From: Stutzerimonas stutzeri
GTDB lineage: Bacteria > Pseudomonadota > Gammaproteobacteria > Pseudomonadales > Pseudomonadaceae
Direction of reading: 5' to 3'
NCBI RefSeq assembly: GCF_024448955.1
Contig: NZ_JAMOIH010000014.1
Location: 62,001 to 126,000, forward strand
DNA: 64,000 nt
Below, piece by piece: positions 18,085 through 28,497 of the stretch (positions within the stretch are counted from its first letter, which is position 1; each line of letters begins with the position of its first letter). A model generated the notes under the pieces. That model was not told the origin of the DNA. It ran no database searches and saw only the letters and a list, made by a program, of their open reading frames with translations. Position numbers and translations under genes: made by a program.

Positions 18085-18212
18085 AATTCCTCCGCCATCG
18101 GCTCCCATCTGCTGATACAAAACGTCGCTAGGCCGGCACTCGCAACAGTTGCAGTTCGGCGCGCAATCGCTACCCTTGGCGCCTCGAATCAGCCTTATCG
18201 ACGAGACGACCC

Positions 18213-19130
18213 ATGCTGAGCTTCCTTCCCGCACCCCTGCGGGGCATCCTTGCCGGCCTGACCCTGGCGCTGAACACGCTGTTCTGGTGCTGGCCGCTGT
18301 TCTTCCTTTCGCTGCTCAAGCTGGCACTGCCGATTCCCCGCGTTCAGCGTGCGCTGCGCTTCGGCATGCACTGGATTGCTGAGTCATGGATGGCGGTCAA
18401 TGGCTTCTGGATGGACCTGGTGCGGCGCACCGAATGGGATGTGCAGGGGCTGGAAAAGGTCGACATGCAACATTCATATCTGGTCACCAGCAACCACCAG
18501 AGCTGGGCCGATATCTTGATGCTGCAGTACCAACTGAACCGGCAAATGCCGATCCTGAAGTTTTTCCTCAAACAGGAGCTGATTTGGGTACCGGTCATTG
18601 GCCTGTGCTGGTGGGCGCTGGAGTTTCCCTTCATGAAACGCTTCACGAAGGAGTACCTGACCAAGTACCCGGAAAAGCGCGGCCAGGACCTGGCCACGAC
18701 CCGCAAGGCCTGCGAGCGCTACCGGACCAACCCGGTGTCGGTGTTCAACTTTCTCGAAGGCACGCGTTTCACCGAGGACAAGCACACCGAGCAGGCTTCG
18801 CCCTATCGCTATCTGCTCAAACCCAGAGCCGGCGGCATTGCGTTCGTGATCGATGCGATGGGCGAGCAACTGACTTCGCTGATCAACGTCACCATCCACT
18901 ACCCGAATGGCAATCCGAGCTTCTGGGATCTGCTCTGTGGCCGGATCAGCCAGGTGGTGATGCGCATCGACTCGCAACCCATCCCGGCCGAGTTCCTGCA
19001 TCGCAGCTACGATCAGGATGAGCGTTATCGACTCAGCTTCCAGGAGTGGGTCAACGAGCTATGGAGCGAAAAGGACGCTAGGCTCGAAGAGCTGCATCGA
19101 CAGTATCCGCCGAGGCAGCCGCTCCGTTGA
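18213..19130 (+). CDS. YihG-like acyltransferase (PlsC family)
   Basis: A 305-residue inner-membrane acyltransferase. A long hydrophobic N-terminal segment (about residues 8-45) precedes the PlsC domain with TSNHQSWADI (HX4D motif, His and Asp catalytic) and FLEGTRF (substrate-binding EGT motif). This layout matches E. coli YihG and Pseudomonas homologues, which move acyl chains onto lysophosphatidic acid or related lipids. The family is usually 300-310 residues. It lies downstream of the REP after pta and converges with the GGDEF-EAL gene 18 bp away. Confidence 0.85.
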   Translation: MLSFLPAPLRGILAGLTLALNTLFWCWPLFFLSLLKLALPIPRVQRALRFGMHWIAESWMAVNGFWMDLVRRTEWDVQGLEKVDMQHSYLVTSNHQSWADILMLQYQLNRQMPILKFFLKQELIWVPVIGLCWWALEFPFMKRFTKEYLTKYPEKRGQDLATTRKACERYRTNPVSVFNFLEGTRFTEDKHTEQASPYRYLLKPRAGGIAFVIDAMGEQLTSLINVTIHYPNGNPSFWDLLCGRISQVVMRIDSQPIPAEFLHRSYDQDERYRLSFQEWVNELWSEKDARLEELHRQYPPRQPLR

Positions 19131-19148
19131 GCCTGGCAGCGGCCGACG

Positions 19149-21278
19149 TTACCGGTCGAGCTGCTGCCAATCTACGCGCCGAGGAAAGACCAGGGCGTCC
19201 TCGACGACCAAGCCCGGCGCCACCAGAAAGCCCTGCATGACCTGGCAGCCATGGGCAATCAGCCAATCACGCTGGGCCAGGGTCTCAACCCCCTCGGCAA
19301 TCACTTCCAGTTCCAGGTTCCGTCCCAGGTCGATGATGGTGCTGACCACCGCTGCATCACGGGGCGAGTCGAGCATGTTGGCAATGAACAACCGGTCGAT
19401 CTTCAGGGTATCCAGATCGAAATGGCGCAGATAGGCCAGTGACGAATAGCCGGTGCCAAAGTCGTCAACCGCGACCTTGACGCCAAGCTCCCGCAATTGC
19501 CGAAGCTTGTCGCAGCTCTGCTCCAGATCCTGCATCAGCGCGCCTTCGGTGACCTCCAGCTCCAACTGGCGAGGATCCAGTTGGTATTCATCGAGCAAGC
19601 GGCGCAATTCGTCGATCAGTCCAGCCCGGGCAAACTGCACCGGGCTGACGTTGAAACTCAGTATCAGCTTGTCGCCGAATCGCCCGCGCCAATCTCGACA
19701 TTGAGCCAGCCCTTCACGCAGCGCCCATTCGCCAACCCGATCGATCAGTCGAGTCTCCTCCAGCAAGGGAATGAAGACGTTGGGTTCAACTTCGCCGCGG
19801 CCGGCGAAATCCCAGCGCAGCAAGGCCTCGAATCCGCGCAGCTCGCCGGTCTCGAGTTCTATCTGCGGCTGATAGGCCAGCGCGAAACCATTGCGCTCGA
19901 TGGTGCTGCGCAGGTTTTCCTCCATCATCAGACGCGCATGGGCGCGGCCATTCATTTCGCTGGAGAAGAAGCGGTATTGCTGACGCCCGGCGCGCTTGGC
20001 TTCATACATGGCCATGTCCGCCGAGCGAAGCAGTTCTTCGACGCTCTGCCCGCAATCGGGAAAATGGGCGATGCCGATACTGGCGCCCAAGGTCACATCG
20101 GTGCCGCTGATGGTGTGCCGGACCGAAATCAGTTCGATAAGCTTCTCCGCGACTTTCGCCGCGTCTTCGGGATGATCGAGGGAATCCAGCAAGGCGGTGA
20201 ATTCGTCCCCGCCCATCCGCGCGATGATGTCGTAGGGACGCATGCAGGCTTCCAGCACCCGCGCGACGCGGCAAAGAATCTCGTCGCCGGCATCGTGGCC
20301 TAGCGAGTCGTTGATGCGCTTGAAGCCGTCGAGGTCGATATAAAGGATGGCCATGCGCTTGCCGTTCCGATCGATCCGCGCCAAGGCCGACTCCAGCGCC
20401 TGATGAAACCCACGCCGATTCAGCAGCCCGGTCAGCGAATCGGTTACCGCCTGGGTTTCCAGCTGGACGTGGAGGTTACGCACCACCGACATGTCCAGCG
20501 CGATCACCACCATGGAGCGCTGTTGGCGAGGCAGTGGCGAGGAGGACAAGGCAACCGGCAAGGTGCCGCCGTTGGCGGTGTAGAGCTGCGCCTCGTGCAG
20601 GCGGTAGGTATTGCCGCTACGCCACTGTTTGTAGAAGTCGGTATCGCGCCAGACTTCAGGCATTTGCGGGGAAGCCAAATGATCGACCAGCGCAGTGCCC
20701 TGCAGATCATCGACACTGGTGTGCAGCATCTGCGCGATCGCCGGATTGGCGAAACTGATGTAGCCATCCTCACCCACCACCAGGATGCCTTCGGCGGCGT
20801 TGTTCAGCACCGAGGCATTGAAGGCGCGCGCGCTGTCGAGCTGCTGGGTCAGCAGCTGCAAATCGCGTCGGTTGTGCTCGTGGCTCAGCAGGGTGTTGAT
20901 CTTGTGTTTGAGCACCTGCGGATCGAAAGGCTTGAGGATGAAATCAACCGCACCCGTAGCGTAACCGCGCAACACCGACTCCCGGGTATGGGCGATGGCC
21001 GAGACGAAGATGATCGGTGTGTAACGTGTATGAGGGCTGCCGCGCATCAGGCGCGCCACTTCGAAGCCATCCATGCCTGGCATTTGCACGTCCAGCAAGA
21101 CCAGTTCCACGTCCAGATCGAGCAGCGCCTGCAACGCAGCCTCGCCGGAATTGACCGTATGCACCTGCCAGTCGCCATCACCGAGCAGGGCCTCCATAGC
21201 TACCAGATTCGCTTCGCGATCATCCACCACCAGCAGTGTGCGGGTACGAGGTTGTGATTTGGCTTGTGCCCGCGACAT
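19149..21278 (-). CDS. Response regulator with PAS, GGDEF and EAL domains
   Basis: A 709-residue c-di-GMP enzyme. Residues 13-130 are a receiver domain (Asp63 in LLDVQMPG, Lys116), about 150-265 is a PAS domain, 280-440 a GGDEF domain and 450-700 an EAL domain. The cyclase motif GGDEF is intact (356-360) with an inhibitory RxxD site (RPYD, 347-350) five residues before it. The EAL domain keeps EALLR (484-488), DDFGTG (605-610), the lysine in KIDR and EGVET, so both activities are possible. It lies 96 bp downstream of the hybrid kinase on the same strand, which makes that kinase the likely phosphate donor. Confidence 0.92.
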   Translation of the reverse strand: MSRAQAKSQPRTRTLLVVDDREANLVAMEALLGDGDWQVHTVNSGEAALQALLDLDVELVLLDVQMPGMDGFEVARLMRGSPHTRYTPIIFVSAIAHTRESVLRGYATGAVDFILKPFDPQVLKHKINTLLSHEHNRRDLQLLTQQLDSARAFNASVLNNAAEGILVVGEDGYISFANPAIAQMLHTSVDDLQGTALVDHLASPQMPEVWRDTDFYKQWRSGNTYRLHEAQLYTANGGTLPVALSSSPLPRQQRSMVVIALDMSVVRNLHVQLETQAVTDSLTGLLNRRGFHQALESALARIDRNGKRMAILYIDLDGFKRINDSLGHDAGDEILCRVARVLEACMRPYDIIARMGGDEFTALLDSLDHPEDAAKVAEKLIELISVRHTISGTDVTLGASIGIAHFPDCGQSVEELLRSADMAMYEAKRAGRQQYRFFSSEMNGRAHARLMMEENLRSTIERNGFALAYQPQIELETGELRGFEALLRWDFAGRGEVEPNVFIPLLEETRLIDRVGEWALREGLAQCRDWRGRFGDKLILSFNVSPVQFARAGLIDELRRLLDEYQLDPRQLELEVTEGALMQDLEQSCDKLRQLRELGVKVAVDDFGTGYSSLAYLRHFDLDTLKIDRLFIANMLDSPRDAAVVSTIIDLGRNLELEVIAEGVETLAQRDWLIAHGCQVMQGFLVAPGLVVEDALVFPRRVDWQQLDR

Positions 21279-21374
21279 TACCCGACTCTCCTACCCGGCG
21301 CGCAGCTGCTTTTACTTCGGACGGTTTCGACACGAATGCCGACTCTGGACGAACGATGCGTCACGTACTTCTCC

Positions 21375-24300
21375 TCATGGACTCTCGTGAGGGCCATCAA
21401 CGCGCTCCAGGCAACGTCGCAGCAACTCGACCAGCTTGGTGCTTTCGACCGGTTTGAACAGAAAATCGTCGGCACCTGCAGTAATGCTTTGTTCCCGAAC
21501 GGCCGGATCGGCTCCGGCCGCCAGTGCCACGATCGGCACCTGACAACCATAGTCGTTTCTGAGCTGGCGTATCAGTGCAGGGCCGTCATTATTCGGCAGT
21601 GCCATGTCCACAAATGCCAGATCGAAGGCATCCTCGTCGAACCGTTCAAGCGCTTCGGTGCTTGTCGTAGCCGGCACCACTTGCAGCCCCTGCTCGTCGA
21701 GCAGGGCGCTGATGGCGTATATCGACCGCACGTCGGAATCCACCAACAGCACCCGTCGTCCCAGCAAGGGATGCTCCACCTCGTCCATATTCAGCGCCAC
21801 AGCTTCAGCCTCAGCCGCAGCGGGCTTCAATGCATCTTCCATATGCTCCAGTCCCTCTGTTTTTGACAACGCAACCGATGAGTAACGCCGTAGCCGCTCC
21901 AGATTCTTTTCTGAAAGCGGTGCCCGGCTGTTCAATATGACTCGTGCATCTTTGAGCGAACGTAGGCGGTCGAGCGCCTCGAGCAGCTCCAGGCCGTCTT
22001 CGTTAGGCAGATCGAAATCGATGACCAGTACCGTGAAGGCATGCTCCGCATAGGCCAGCCGCGCATCTTCGCTGCTCTGGCAGTCGGTGACACGGTATCC
22101 AAGACGCTCGAAATGCTCATGCAATTGACGTCGCCGCTCCGGTTCGGTTTCCACGAGCAGCAATCGCGTTGGACTGGCTTCCTGCCGAGCCAGGTCGACG
22201 AACAGGCGTTCGAGCTCCGAGTGCGTCACAGGTTTGAGTAAATAGCGCGAATTGTCATCGGACCAGCCATGCGGCTGCGGCACGCACGAAATGATGTACA
22301 CCGGCGTGCCTTGGTGCCGGGCATCCTCTCGCAGGACCCGATGGACCTGCCAGCCACTGATATCGGGCAACAGGATATCGAGGATAACGGCCGCGAAACG
22401 GTCGCGCTCCAACGCCTCCAAACCTTCTTGTCCGGTGCCGCAGACGGTGCTGGGAAAACCATGAGATTGCCCGACCTCAGCCACTACCGAGGCGAAATCG
22501 GCATCATCCTCGACGATCAATACGCCGCCGCCCTGGCCTCGGAGCTGAAACGGCCGTAGCGTCCGGATCTCCGTGGCTGCAGCCAGCCTCAGCGGCAACT
22601 CGATAGTGAAACTCGAACCCTGACCCGGCGCGCTTCGCAGATGAATACCGCCGCCCAGCACTTCGGCCAGTTGCCGTGCGATGGCCAATCCCAGCCCGGC
22701 GCCGCCGTATTGCCGGCTGATCGAGCCGTCGATTTGCTGGAAGGCCTGGAAGATCCGTTCGTGCTGGTCTTCAGCAATGCCGATACCGGTATCGGTCACA
22801 CAGATCTGCAACATGTCTTCGCCGGCGGGCTGCTCGGTCGGCTTGCAAGTGACATGGATATCCACGAAGCCTTGCTCGGTGAACTTCAATGCGTTGGTGA
22901 CGATATTGCGCAGAATCTGCTGCAGGCGTGCACGGTCAGTAACGATCGTCACCGGAACATCCGGCGCGATTCGGGTACCGAGCGCCAGCCCGTTCTGCTC
23001 GGCCATCGCCTGGAGCCCATTGGTCAATTCTGCCAGTAGCTCAGCCAGATTGAGCGGTTCCGGCTTGATCTGCATATGGCCCGCTTCGATCTTGGCCAGG
23101 TCGAGCACATCATTGATCAGCTGCAGCAGGTCATGCCCGGCCCGATGAATGATATCGGCGTGCCGAACCTGTTTCTCGGTCAGATTGGCCGCCGCATTCT
23201 GCCTCAGCTGATCGCTGAGGATCAGAATGCTGTTGAGCGGCGTACGCAGCTCGTGGGACATGTTTGCAAGGAACTCGGACTTGTAGCGATTGGCGACGAC
23301 CAGCTCGTTGGCCTGATCGCGCAGACGCCGCTCCGCCGCCTTGCGGTGACCGATATCGATCACCACGGCCTGCACCAGCTGCTCCTCACCGCTGCGCAGC
23401 GGCGACAGACCGACCTCGACGGGCAACAGGCGGCCATCACTGTGGCGACCGAACAGCTCGCGATTTTCACCCAGGCGGCGCGACTCGGGTTCCTGGGCGA
23501 AACGATGGCGTATCTCGAGATATATCTTGCGCATCGACTCGGGGATCAGCAGCTCGACCGGCTCGCCCACCAACTCTTGCCGGCTATAGCCGAACAGAAG
23601 CTCGGTCTGTCGATTGACCATGACGATTCGCCCTTCCTGGTCGAACAGAATGAAGGCATTCGGCGAGGCTTCGACGACGTGGCGGAAGCGCTCTTCGTCC
23701 CGTTTGCGCTGTTGCAGATCGACCAGATTGAGCAGGTGGTGGATGCCGTCATCGCGATTGAAGCTCGTCAGGCTCAATGAAACCGGTATCGGCGTGCCGT
23801 CCTCCCGTAACGCGTGGCTTTCCTGATTGCTGGTTTCCAACCGTTGCCCACCTGCGGCCTCGCTTAGCATGCCGGGTACATAACGGCCAAGACGTTCGCC
23901 AGCGAGCAGTCCAGCACTGCTTCCGAGCAGCGCAGCGGCGCTCTGGTTGGCCAGTTCGATTCGCCCTTGACCGTCGCACATCAGGGTCGCCACGGGCAGT
24001 TGCTCGATCAGCTGACGGAAGCGTGCCTCACGCTCCTGAAGTTGCGCACCGAGCGCCTGGCTGTTGCGTAGCGCCCGTTCACGCAGGTAAAGGTAGCCGC
24101 CTATCAACAGCGCAAACAGCACCGCCGCGGACAGTCCAGCCGCCAGGTTGAAGGCTCCGCTGGCTCGGGTCAGGATGGCTTCGTACTCCGGCGTACTGGC
24201 CACATCCAGTTGCCAGCTACGGCCGTACATATAGATATTTCGGGTGCGACGGAAACTCGCATCGGCGCTGACCGGTGCACGGCCCATCAGCAGCGGTTCA

Positions 24301-25088
24301 TCCGGGGCCCCAGCGTCGAACAGCTGTATCTGGAACAGTTTGCTCCGCGAGCCCAGCACGCCTTCCAACAGATCGGTCAGCCGAAAGGCGCCGTGTAGCG
24401 TGCCGGCGAAGGCGTTCTGGCGCTCTTCCAGGGTGGTGATGGGCTCACCGACCCGGTACAGGGGAAGAAACAGCAGAATACCCACCTGAACGTTCTGCCC
24501 GGTCTCCTGCTTGAGACGCAAAGGCCCCGTCAGCATTGGCGTGCCAATGTTACGCGCGGCAACGATGGCTTCCCTGCGGGTTCCCTCGCTCATCAGGTCG
24601 AAGCCCAGCACCCGGCGATTACGCCAGTCGAGGGGGTGTATGTAGTCTGTGATCAGATATTCGGCGCGCTCACCGGCCGGATACATGCGGACATTTCGGC
24701 CACCATCGCGCATTTTTTCCAGCACCGAAGCCAGGTTATCCGCACGCGCATGACGCGACAAAGCGATCGCCTGGATGCCGGGATAGAAGTCCTGTAGCTG
24801 AAGCTGATCGGAAGCGCGAGTCCAGTCTTCCAGACTGACGGTATCGCTCCCAACGAACAAGCCGGCCAGACCGCGCATGACCATCTCGTAGGCACGCATG
24901 CGCTCACGCAGACTAGTCTCGAGGTCGTTGACCACCAGATTGAATCGCTGCGCTTGCTCTGCGTGGATACGCGCTTCCTGAACATGCCATTGCCAGCCGA
25001 CCCATCCCCCGAGCCCCGCCATCAGAACCAGCGTTACTACCAATGGCAGCCAAGGCTTACGGGAATGGAGAGCGGAACGATCATCCAT
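21375..25088 (-). CDS. CHASE-domain hybrid sensor kinase with three receiver domains
   Basis: A 1237-residue membrane sensor. It has a transmembrane helix at about 13-32, a periplasmic CHASE domain (about 75-285), a second helix at about 312-335, two PAS domains (350-460, 465-585), HisKA with His612 in ANMSHELRTPLNS, and HATPase (DTGIGIAEDQHERIFQAFQQ, GGAGLGLAIARQLAE). Three receivers follow in the C-terminal third. Receivers 1 and 3 keep the acidic pair, phospho-Asp (ILDILLPD, FVDMALPN) and Lys (YLLKPV, FLFKPV). Receiver 2 keeps the Asp (IDFDLPNEDG) but has weak acidic-pocket and Lys motifs (LLVETEPE, ALSKTEG). No Hpt domain is present. The REC-GGDEF-EAL protein downstream is the likely output. 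Confidence 0.92.
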   Translation of the reverse strand: MDDRSALHSRKPWLPLVVTLVLMAGLGGWVGWQWHVQEARIHAEQAQRFNLVVNDLETSLRERMRAYEMVMRGLAGLFVGSDTVSLEDWTRASDQLQLQDFYPGIQAIALSRHARADNLASVLEKMRDGGRNVRMYPAGERAEYLITDYIHPLDWRNRRVLGFDLMSEGTRREAIVAARNIGTPMLTGPLRLKQETGQNVQVGILLFLPLYRVGEPITTLEERQNAFAGTLHGAFRLTDLLEGVLGSRSKLFQIQLFDAGAPDEPLLMGRAPVSADASFRRTRNIYMYGRSWQLDVASTPEYEAILTRASGAFNLAAGLSAAVLFALLIGGYLYLRERALRNSQALGAQLQEREARFRQLIEQLPVATLMCDGQGRIELANQSAAALLGSSAGLLAGERLGRYVPGMLSEAAGGQRLETSNQESHALREDGTPIPVSLSLTSFNRDDGIHHLLNLVDLQQRKRDEERFRHVVEASPNAFILFDQEGRIVMVNRQTELLFGYSRQELVGEPVELLIPESMRKIYLEIRHRFAQEPESRRLGENRELFGRHSDGRLLPVEVGLSPLRSGEEQLVQAVVIDIGHRKAAERRLRDQANELVVANRYKSEFLANMSHELRTPLNSILILSDQLRQNAAANLTEKQVRHADIIHRAGHDLLQLINDVLDLAKIEAGHMQIKPEPLNLAELLAELTNGLQAMAEQNGLALGTRIAPDVPVTIVTDRARLQQILRNIVTNALKFTEQGFVDIHVTCKPTEQPAGEDMLQICVTDTGIGIAEDQHERIFQAFQQIDGSISRQYGGAGLGLAIARQLAEVLGGGIHLRSAPGQGSSFTIELPLRLAAATEIRTLRPFQLRGQGGGVLIVEDDADFASVVAEVGQSHGFPSTVCGTGQEGLEALERDRFAAVILDILLPDISGWQVHRVLREDARHQGTPVYIISCVPQPHGWSDDNSRYLLKPVTHSELERLFVDLARQEASPTRLLLVETEPERRRQLHEHFERLGYRVTDCQSSEDARLAYAEHAFTVLVIDFDLPNEDGLELLEALDRLRSLKDARVILNSRAPLSEKNLERLRRYSSVALSKTEGLEHMEDALKPAAAEAEAVALNMDEVEHPLLGRRVLLVDSDVRSIYAISALLDEQGLQVVPATTSTEALERFDEDAFDLAFVDMALPNNDGPALIRQLRNDYGCQVPIVALAAGADPAVREQSITAGADDFLFKPVESTKLVELLRRCLERVDGPHESP

Positions 25089-25242
25089 TCGACCTCCTCA
25101 GTGCCACTACATGGCTCGCTGTCACGAGCTTCAGAGTCGCGTATCGTCCAGAGGTTCAATGGCGGACAGAGAAAAGATATAAAACTGGCGTCACTTTAAT
25201 GCCACAGGCGAGACCGTTGCAGTCCCGCCTGTTCGACGCGGC

Positions 25243-25899
25243 TTACAGCGGCCGCAGATTGATCTCTACACGACGATTCTGGGCGCGGCCGGAAGCCGTA
25301 TCGTTACTGGCGATCGGCTGGCTCGGACCCGCACCATAAGAGGAAATACGTGACGCAGCGACACCGTTGCCTTCGAGGTAGGCGGCCACGCTACGGGCAC
25401 GGCGGTTGGACAGGTCCTGATTGAGCTGTTGCGAACCGGTGCTGTCGGTGTGTCCGACGATATCGATGCCGTTCTTGTTGAACTCCTTGAACACCTGGAC
25501 GAGGGAATTCAGGGTTGGATAGAAGCTACTGGAGATATCCGCCGAGCTGCTGGGGAAGGTGATGTTGCCTGGCATGATCAACGTCAGGTTATCGCCTTCG
25601 CGCTGAACCTGAACGCCAGTGCCTTGCAGCGTCTGACGCAACTTGGCTTCCTGGGTATCGACGTAATAACCATAGCCACCGCCAGCAGCACCGCCGACCG
25701 TCGCGCCGATCAGAGCGCCCTTAGCACGGTCCTTCTTGCTGGACGTGGCGGCACCGATTACCGCGCCGCTGACCGCGCCGATACCGCCATAGATACCTGC
25801 TTTGCCGGCCTCGCGCTCGCCGGTATAGGGATTAGTGGTACAGCCCGCCAGCAGGGCGATAGTGGCGGCGGCTACGGTCAGGTTGCTGAGCTTTTTCAT
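25243..25899 (-). CDS. OmpA-family outer-membrane lipoprotein (YiaD-like)
   Basis: A 218-residue lipoprotein. The signal peptide MKKLSNLTVAAATIALLAGC ends in a lipobox with Cys20. A glycine-rich hydrophobic segment (about 35-80, GIYGGIGAVSGAVIGAATSS) follows, then the OmpA C-terminal peptidoglycan-binding domain with ITFPSSSADI, DIVGHTDSTGS and NQDLSNRRARSVAAYL. This is the YiaD type, anchoring the outer membrane to the cell wall. I start at the ATG at 25899, which has GGAAG five bases upstream; the frame extends five codons further. The PA0833-like gene is in the same position near ackA-pta in P. aeruginosa. Confidence 0.9.
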   Translation of the reverse strand: MKKLSNLTVAAATIALLAGCTTNPYTGEREAGKAGIYGGIGAVSGAVIGAATSSKKDRAKGALIGATVGGAAGGGYGYYVDTQEAKLRQTLQGTGVQVQREGDNLTLIMPGNITFPSSSADISSSFYPTLNSLVQVFKEFNKNGIDIVGHTDSTGSQQLNQDLSNRRARSVAAYLEGNGVAASRISSYGAGPSQPIASNDTASGRAQNRRVEINLRPL

Positions 25900-26373
25900 G
25901 ATTACTTCCTTCATCTCCGGGACGTCAGCCTGCCGGCAATGAATCCGTCACAGGCTGAAAATGCGGCGCTAGGTTAACACCCGACTGAGCGCAGAACCGG
26001 AACGGACCGACGAACCCGCACCGGATCAATGCCTGACAAAAAGTTTTTTGCGCATCGTCCTTAACATCGTAGGCGGCGGCGTCAATTGCATTCGTCGAGA
26101 CGCTATAGCCATCTAACTGTTCCATCCCTCGATGGTGGCATAATCGCCGCCCCGCAGATCGCGCGGCCAACTCGGTGAAACTGGACATCCGCGATCAAAG
26201 GCTTCGTCTTGCGTAATCAAAGCCCGGCGTAGACAGTGCAAATGCCGCAACGCTTCATGGCCGACTAGCCATGAATCCAGAGCTGCAAGGCCCGTCGGGC
26301 GAACCAACACGCGGCATTGCAGTTCTGACAGTCTCAGAAACAGAATTTTTTCATAACAGCCAATAGTTGTTTT
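25900..26373. other. Divergent intergenic region, no gene seen
   Basis: This 474-bp region lies between the OmpA lipoprotein (minus) and the hybrid kinase (plus). A minus-strand frame (26113-26382) lacks a ribosome site and has no recognisable protein features. I see no hairpin or repeat. It should carry the promoters for both genes. Confidence 0.5.
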
Positions 26374-28461
26374 GTGCGGCACGTACGGCGTGCCGCTCAG
26401 CCGGAGAGCCGAACCATCGACATTGCGGATTTGCAGCGCATCTTCGATGCCTTGCCTGGAATCTTTCTCGTGGTCGCCAATGACGCCGACTACACGATGG
26501 TCGCAGCCAGCGAGGATCGCTTGCGGGCGACCATGACGCGTCGTGACGAGGTCATTGGCCGCCCGCTCTTCGAGGTCTACAACGGCGCAGAAGCGCCGGG
26601 GGTAAACCTATTGCGCGCATCACTGGCCGAAGTGGTACGCACCGGGCAACCGCAGAAGCTGAAAACAGTCGGCTATCCGTTGCGTCTGCCGAATGAGAAA
26701 GACGAGCGTTATGAAGATCGCTACTGGGACGTCGTCAACGTTCCAGTGCTCGATGAGCAGGGGCAGGTCAGCTACATCATTCATCAAGTCGAGGATGTCA
26801 CCGAAAGTCTGCTCGAGCAGGAATCGGCGGCGCTGCGTCTGCGAGAGAGCGACGAGCGTCTGAATGCGGCATTGTTGGCGTCCGGCACCGGCACCTTCTA
26901 TTGGGACTTGCGCAATAACCGCCTGGACATGGACCTGCCCATGCAGCGGCTATTCGGCCTGGAGGGGCTGACTTCGGGTTGGCTCGACGATCTTCTCGAC
27001 AGGATTCATCCAGATGATCGGGCTGCCATTGCCCAGCAGTGCGAACGCTGCGCGCGCTACGGTGACGATCTGGAAATGCAATTCAGGGTCCTCCTGCCGG
27101 AGGGCACCGAGCGCTGGATATTCGATAAGGGGCAAACGTTCACCGATAGCAACGACAGACCCACATATATGGTTGGTGCCTGTCTCGACATCACCCAGCA
27201 CAAACGCACCGAGCGGGCGCTGCAGCGCCTCAACGAAACCCTCGAACAACGGGTCAACGCCGAGGTAGCCGCGCGGGCGAAAACCGAGGCGGCGCTGCGC
27301 CAGTCGCAGAAAATGGAAGCGGTAGGCCAACTGACCGGCGGCCTCGCCCACGATTTCAACAACCTTCTTGCGGGCGTGATTGGCTCGTTGGAGCTACTGT
27401 CCGTGCGCTTGCAGCAAGGCCGCACGGGGGACCTGGAGCGCTACATTCACAGTGCGCTGACCTCCGCCAATCGAGCGACGGCTCTGACCCATCGTCTGCT
27501 GGCTTTCTCCCGTCGACAGACGCTCGACCCCAGCCCTACCGATCTGAACGCCCTGATAGAAGGGATGATGGAGCTGCTGCAGCGCACCATAGGCCCGTTG
27601 GTAAGTTATTCGACGCAGCTGTCCGATGATCTTTGGCTGACGCTCTGCGACACCAATCAGCTGGAAAACGCGCTGCTGAACCTGACCATCAACGCCCGCG
27701 ACGCCATGCCTGATGGCGGTCAGCTGACATTGACCAGCGAAAACCTAGTGCTGGGCGAGCCGCTCGCCGAAGAGCTCACTCTGCCGCCAGGCGAATATGT
27801 CGCGCTCGGGGTACGCGACACCGGTGTCGGCATTCCTCCGGAGCGGCTCAGCTATGTCTTCGATCCGTTCTACACCACCAAACCGCTGGGTGAAGGCACC
27901 GGGCTTGGCTTGTCGATGGTCTACGGCTTCGCCAAGCAATCGGGCGGTGCCGTGCGTATCGAAAGCACGGTGGGCGAAGGAACCAGCGTCTGGATTTACC
28001 TGCCCCGCTATCACGGCCAGTCGGCCAGCCTGCATGCGCCGGCGACGCCTGAGCCGGCTTCCACCTCGGTCGAGGGCCGAACCGTTCTGGTGGTGGATGA
28101 CGAGCCCAACGTTCGCACTCTGGTAACGGAGGTCTTGCAGGAAATGGGGCTGAACACCCTGGAGGCTGCCGAAGGACCAAGCGGCTTGCGTATCCTCGAC
28201 AGCGATGCACACCTGGACCTGCTGATTTCCGATATCGGCCTTCCCGGCGGAATGAACGGACGCCAGCTCGCCGATGCGGCAAGGGAAAAGCGGCCGTCCT
28301 TGCGCGTGCTGTTCATCACCGGATACGCCGAGAGCTCGGTGCTGGACCGTAGCAACACCATGTCGGATTACGAAGTCCTGACCAAACCCTTCACAATCAC
28401 CGACCTCGAAGAAAAGGTTCGCAGCATGCTCGAACCTGGCCAGAAACGGGACGAGAGCTAG
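26374..28461 (+). CDS. Soluble hybrid sensor kinase (PAS-PAS-HisKA-HATPase-REC)
   Basis: A protein of up to 695 residues with no transmembrane segment. Two PAS-type domains (about 18-145 and 160-280) precede a short coiled linker, then the HisKA domain with His326 in [17 protein letters not shown] (the HWE/ntrB-like HDFNN type). Next come HATPase_c ([33 protein letters not shown]) and a C-terminal receiver with phospho-Asp in [11 protein letters not shown] and Lys in LTKPFTI. The GTG at 26374 opens the frame, but no ribosome site marks it and the true start may be up to 20 codons downstream. It converges with the acyl-CoA ligase gene; a perfect 12-bp hairpin separates their stops. Confidence 0.88.
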   Translation: MRHVRRAAQPESRTIDIADLQRIFDALPGIFLVVANDADYTMVAASEDRLRATMTRRDEVIGRPLFEVYNGAEAPGVNLLRASLAEVVRTGQPQKLKTVGYPLRLPNEKDERYEDRYWDVVNVPVLDEQGQVSYIIHQVEDVTESLLEQESAALRLRESDERLNAALLASGTGTFYWDLRNNRLDMDLPMQRLFGLEGLTSGWLDDLLDRIHPDDRAAIAQQCERCARYGDDLEMQFRVLLPEGTERWIFDKGQTFTDSNDRPTYMVGACLDITQHKRTERALQRLNETLEQRVNAEVAARAKTEAALRQSQKMEAVGQLTGGLAHDFNNLLAGVIGSLELLSVRLQQGRTGDLERYIHSALTSANRATALTHRLLAFSRRQTLDPSPTDLNALIEGMMELLQRTIGPLVSYSTQLSDDLWLTLCDTNQLENALLNLTINARDAMPDGGQLTLTSENLVLGEPLAEELTLPPGEYVALGVRDTGVGIPPERLSYVFDPFYTTKPLGEGTGLGLSMVYGFAKQSGGAVRIESTVGEGTSVWIYLPRYHGQSASLHAPATPEPASTSVEGRTVLVVDDEPNVRTLVTEVLQEMGLNTLEAAEGPSGLRILDSDAHLDLLISDIGLPGGMNGRQLADAAREKRPSLRVLFITGYAESSVLDRSNTMSDYEVLTKPFTITDLEEKVRSMLEPGQKRDES

Positions 28462-28469
28462 GGTTTGCT

Positions 28470-28497
28470 CCCGTTTCGCGGCGAGCCGCGAAACGGG
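28470..28497. terminator. Hairpin between convergent genes
   Basis: A perfect 12-bp stem (CCCGTTTCGCGG 28470-28481 with CCGCGAAACGGG 28486-28497) with a 4-base loop fills the gap between the kinase stop and the ligase stop. There is no good T run on either strand, so it may block both polymerases or protect 3' ends rather than act as a classic terminator. Confidence 0.65.

Noticed and set aside
26113..26382. A minus-strand 89-codon frame before the hybrid kinase
   Set aside because: No ribosome site, no recognisable protein features, and it covers a likely promoter region.
28470..28497. The perfect hairpin as a classic Rho-independent terminator
   Set aside because: Neither strand has a T run after the stem; kept only as a hairpin between convergent genes.
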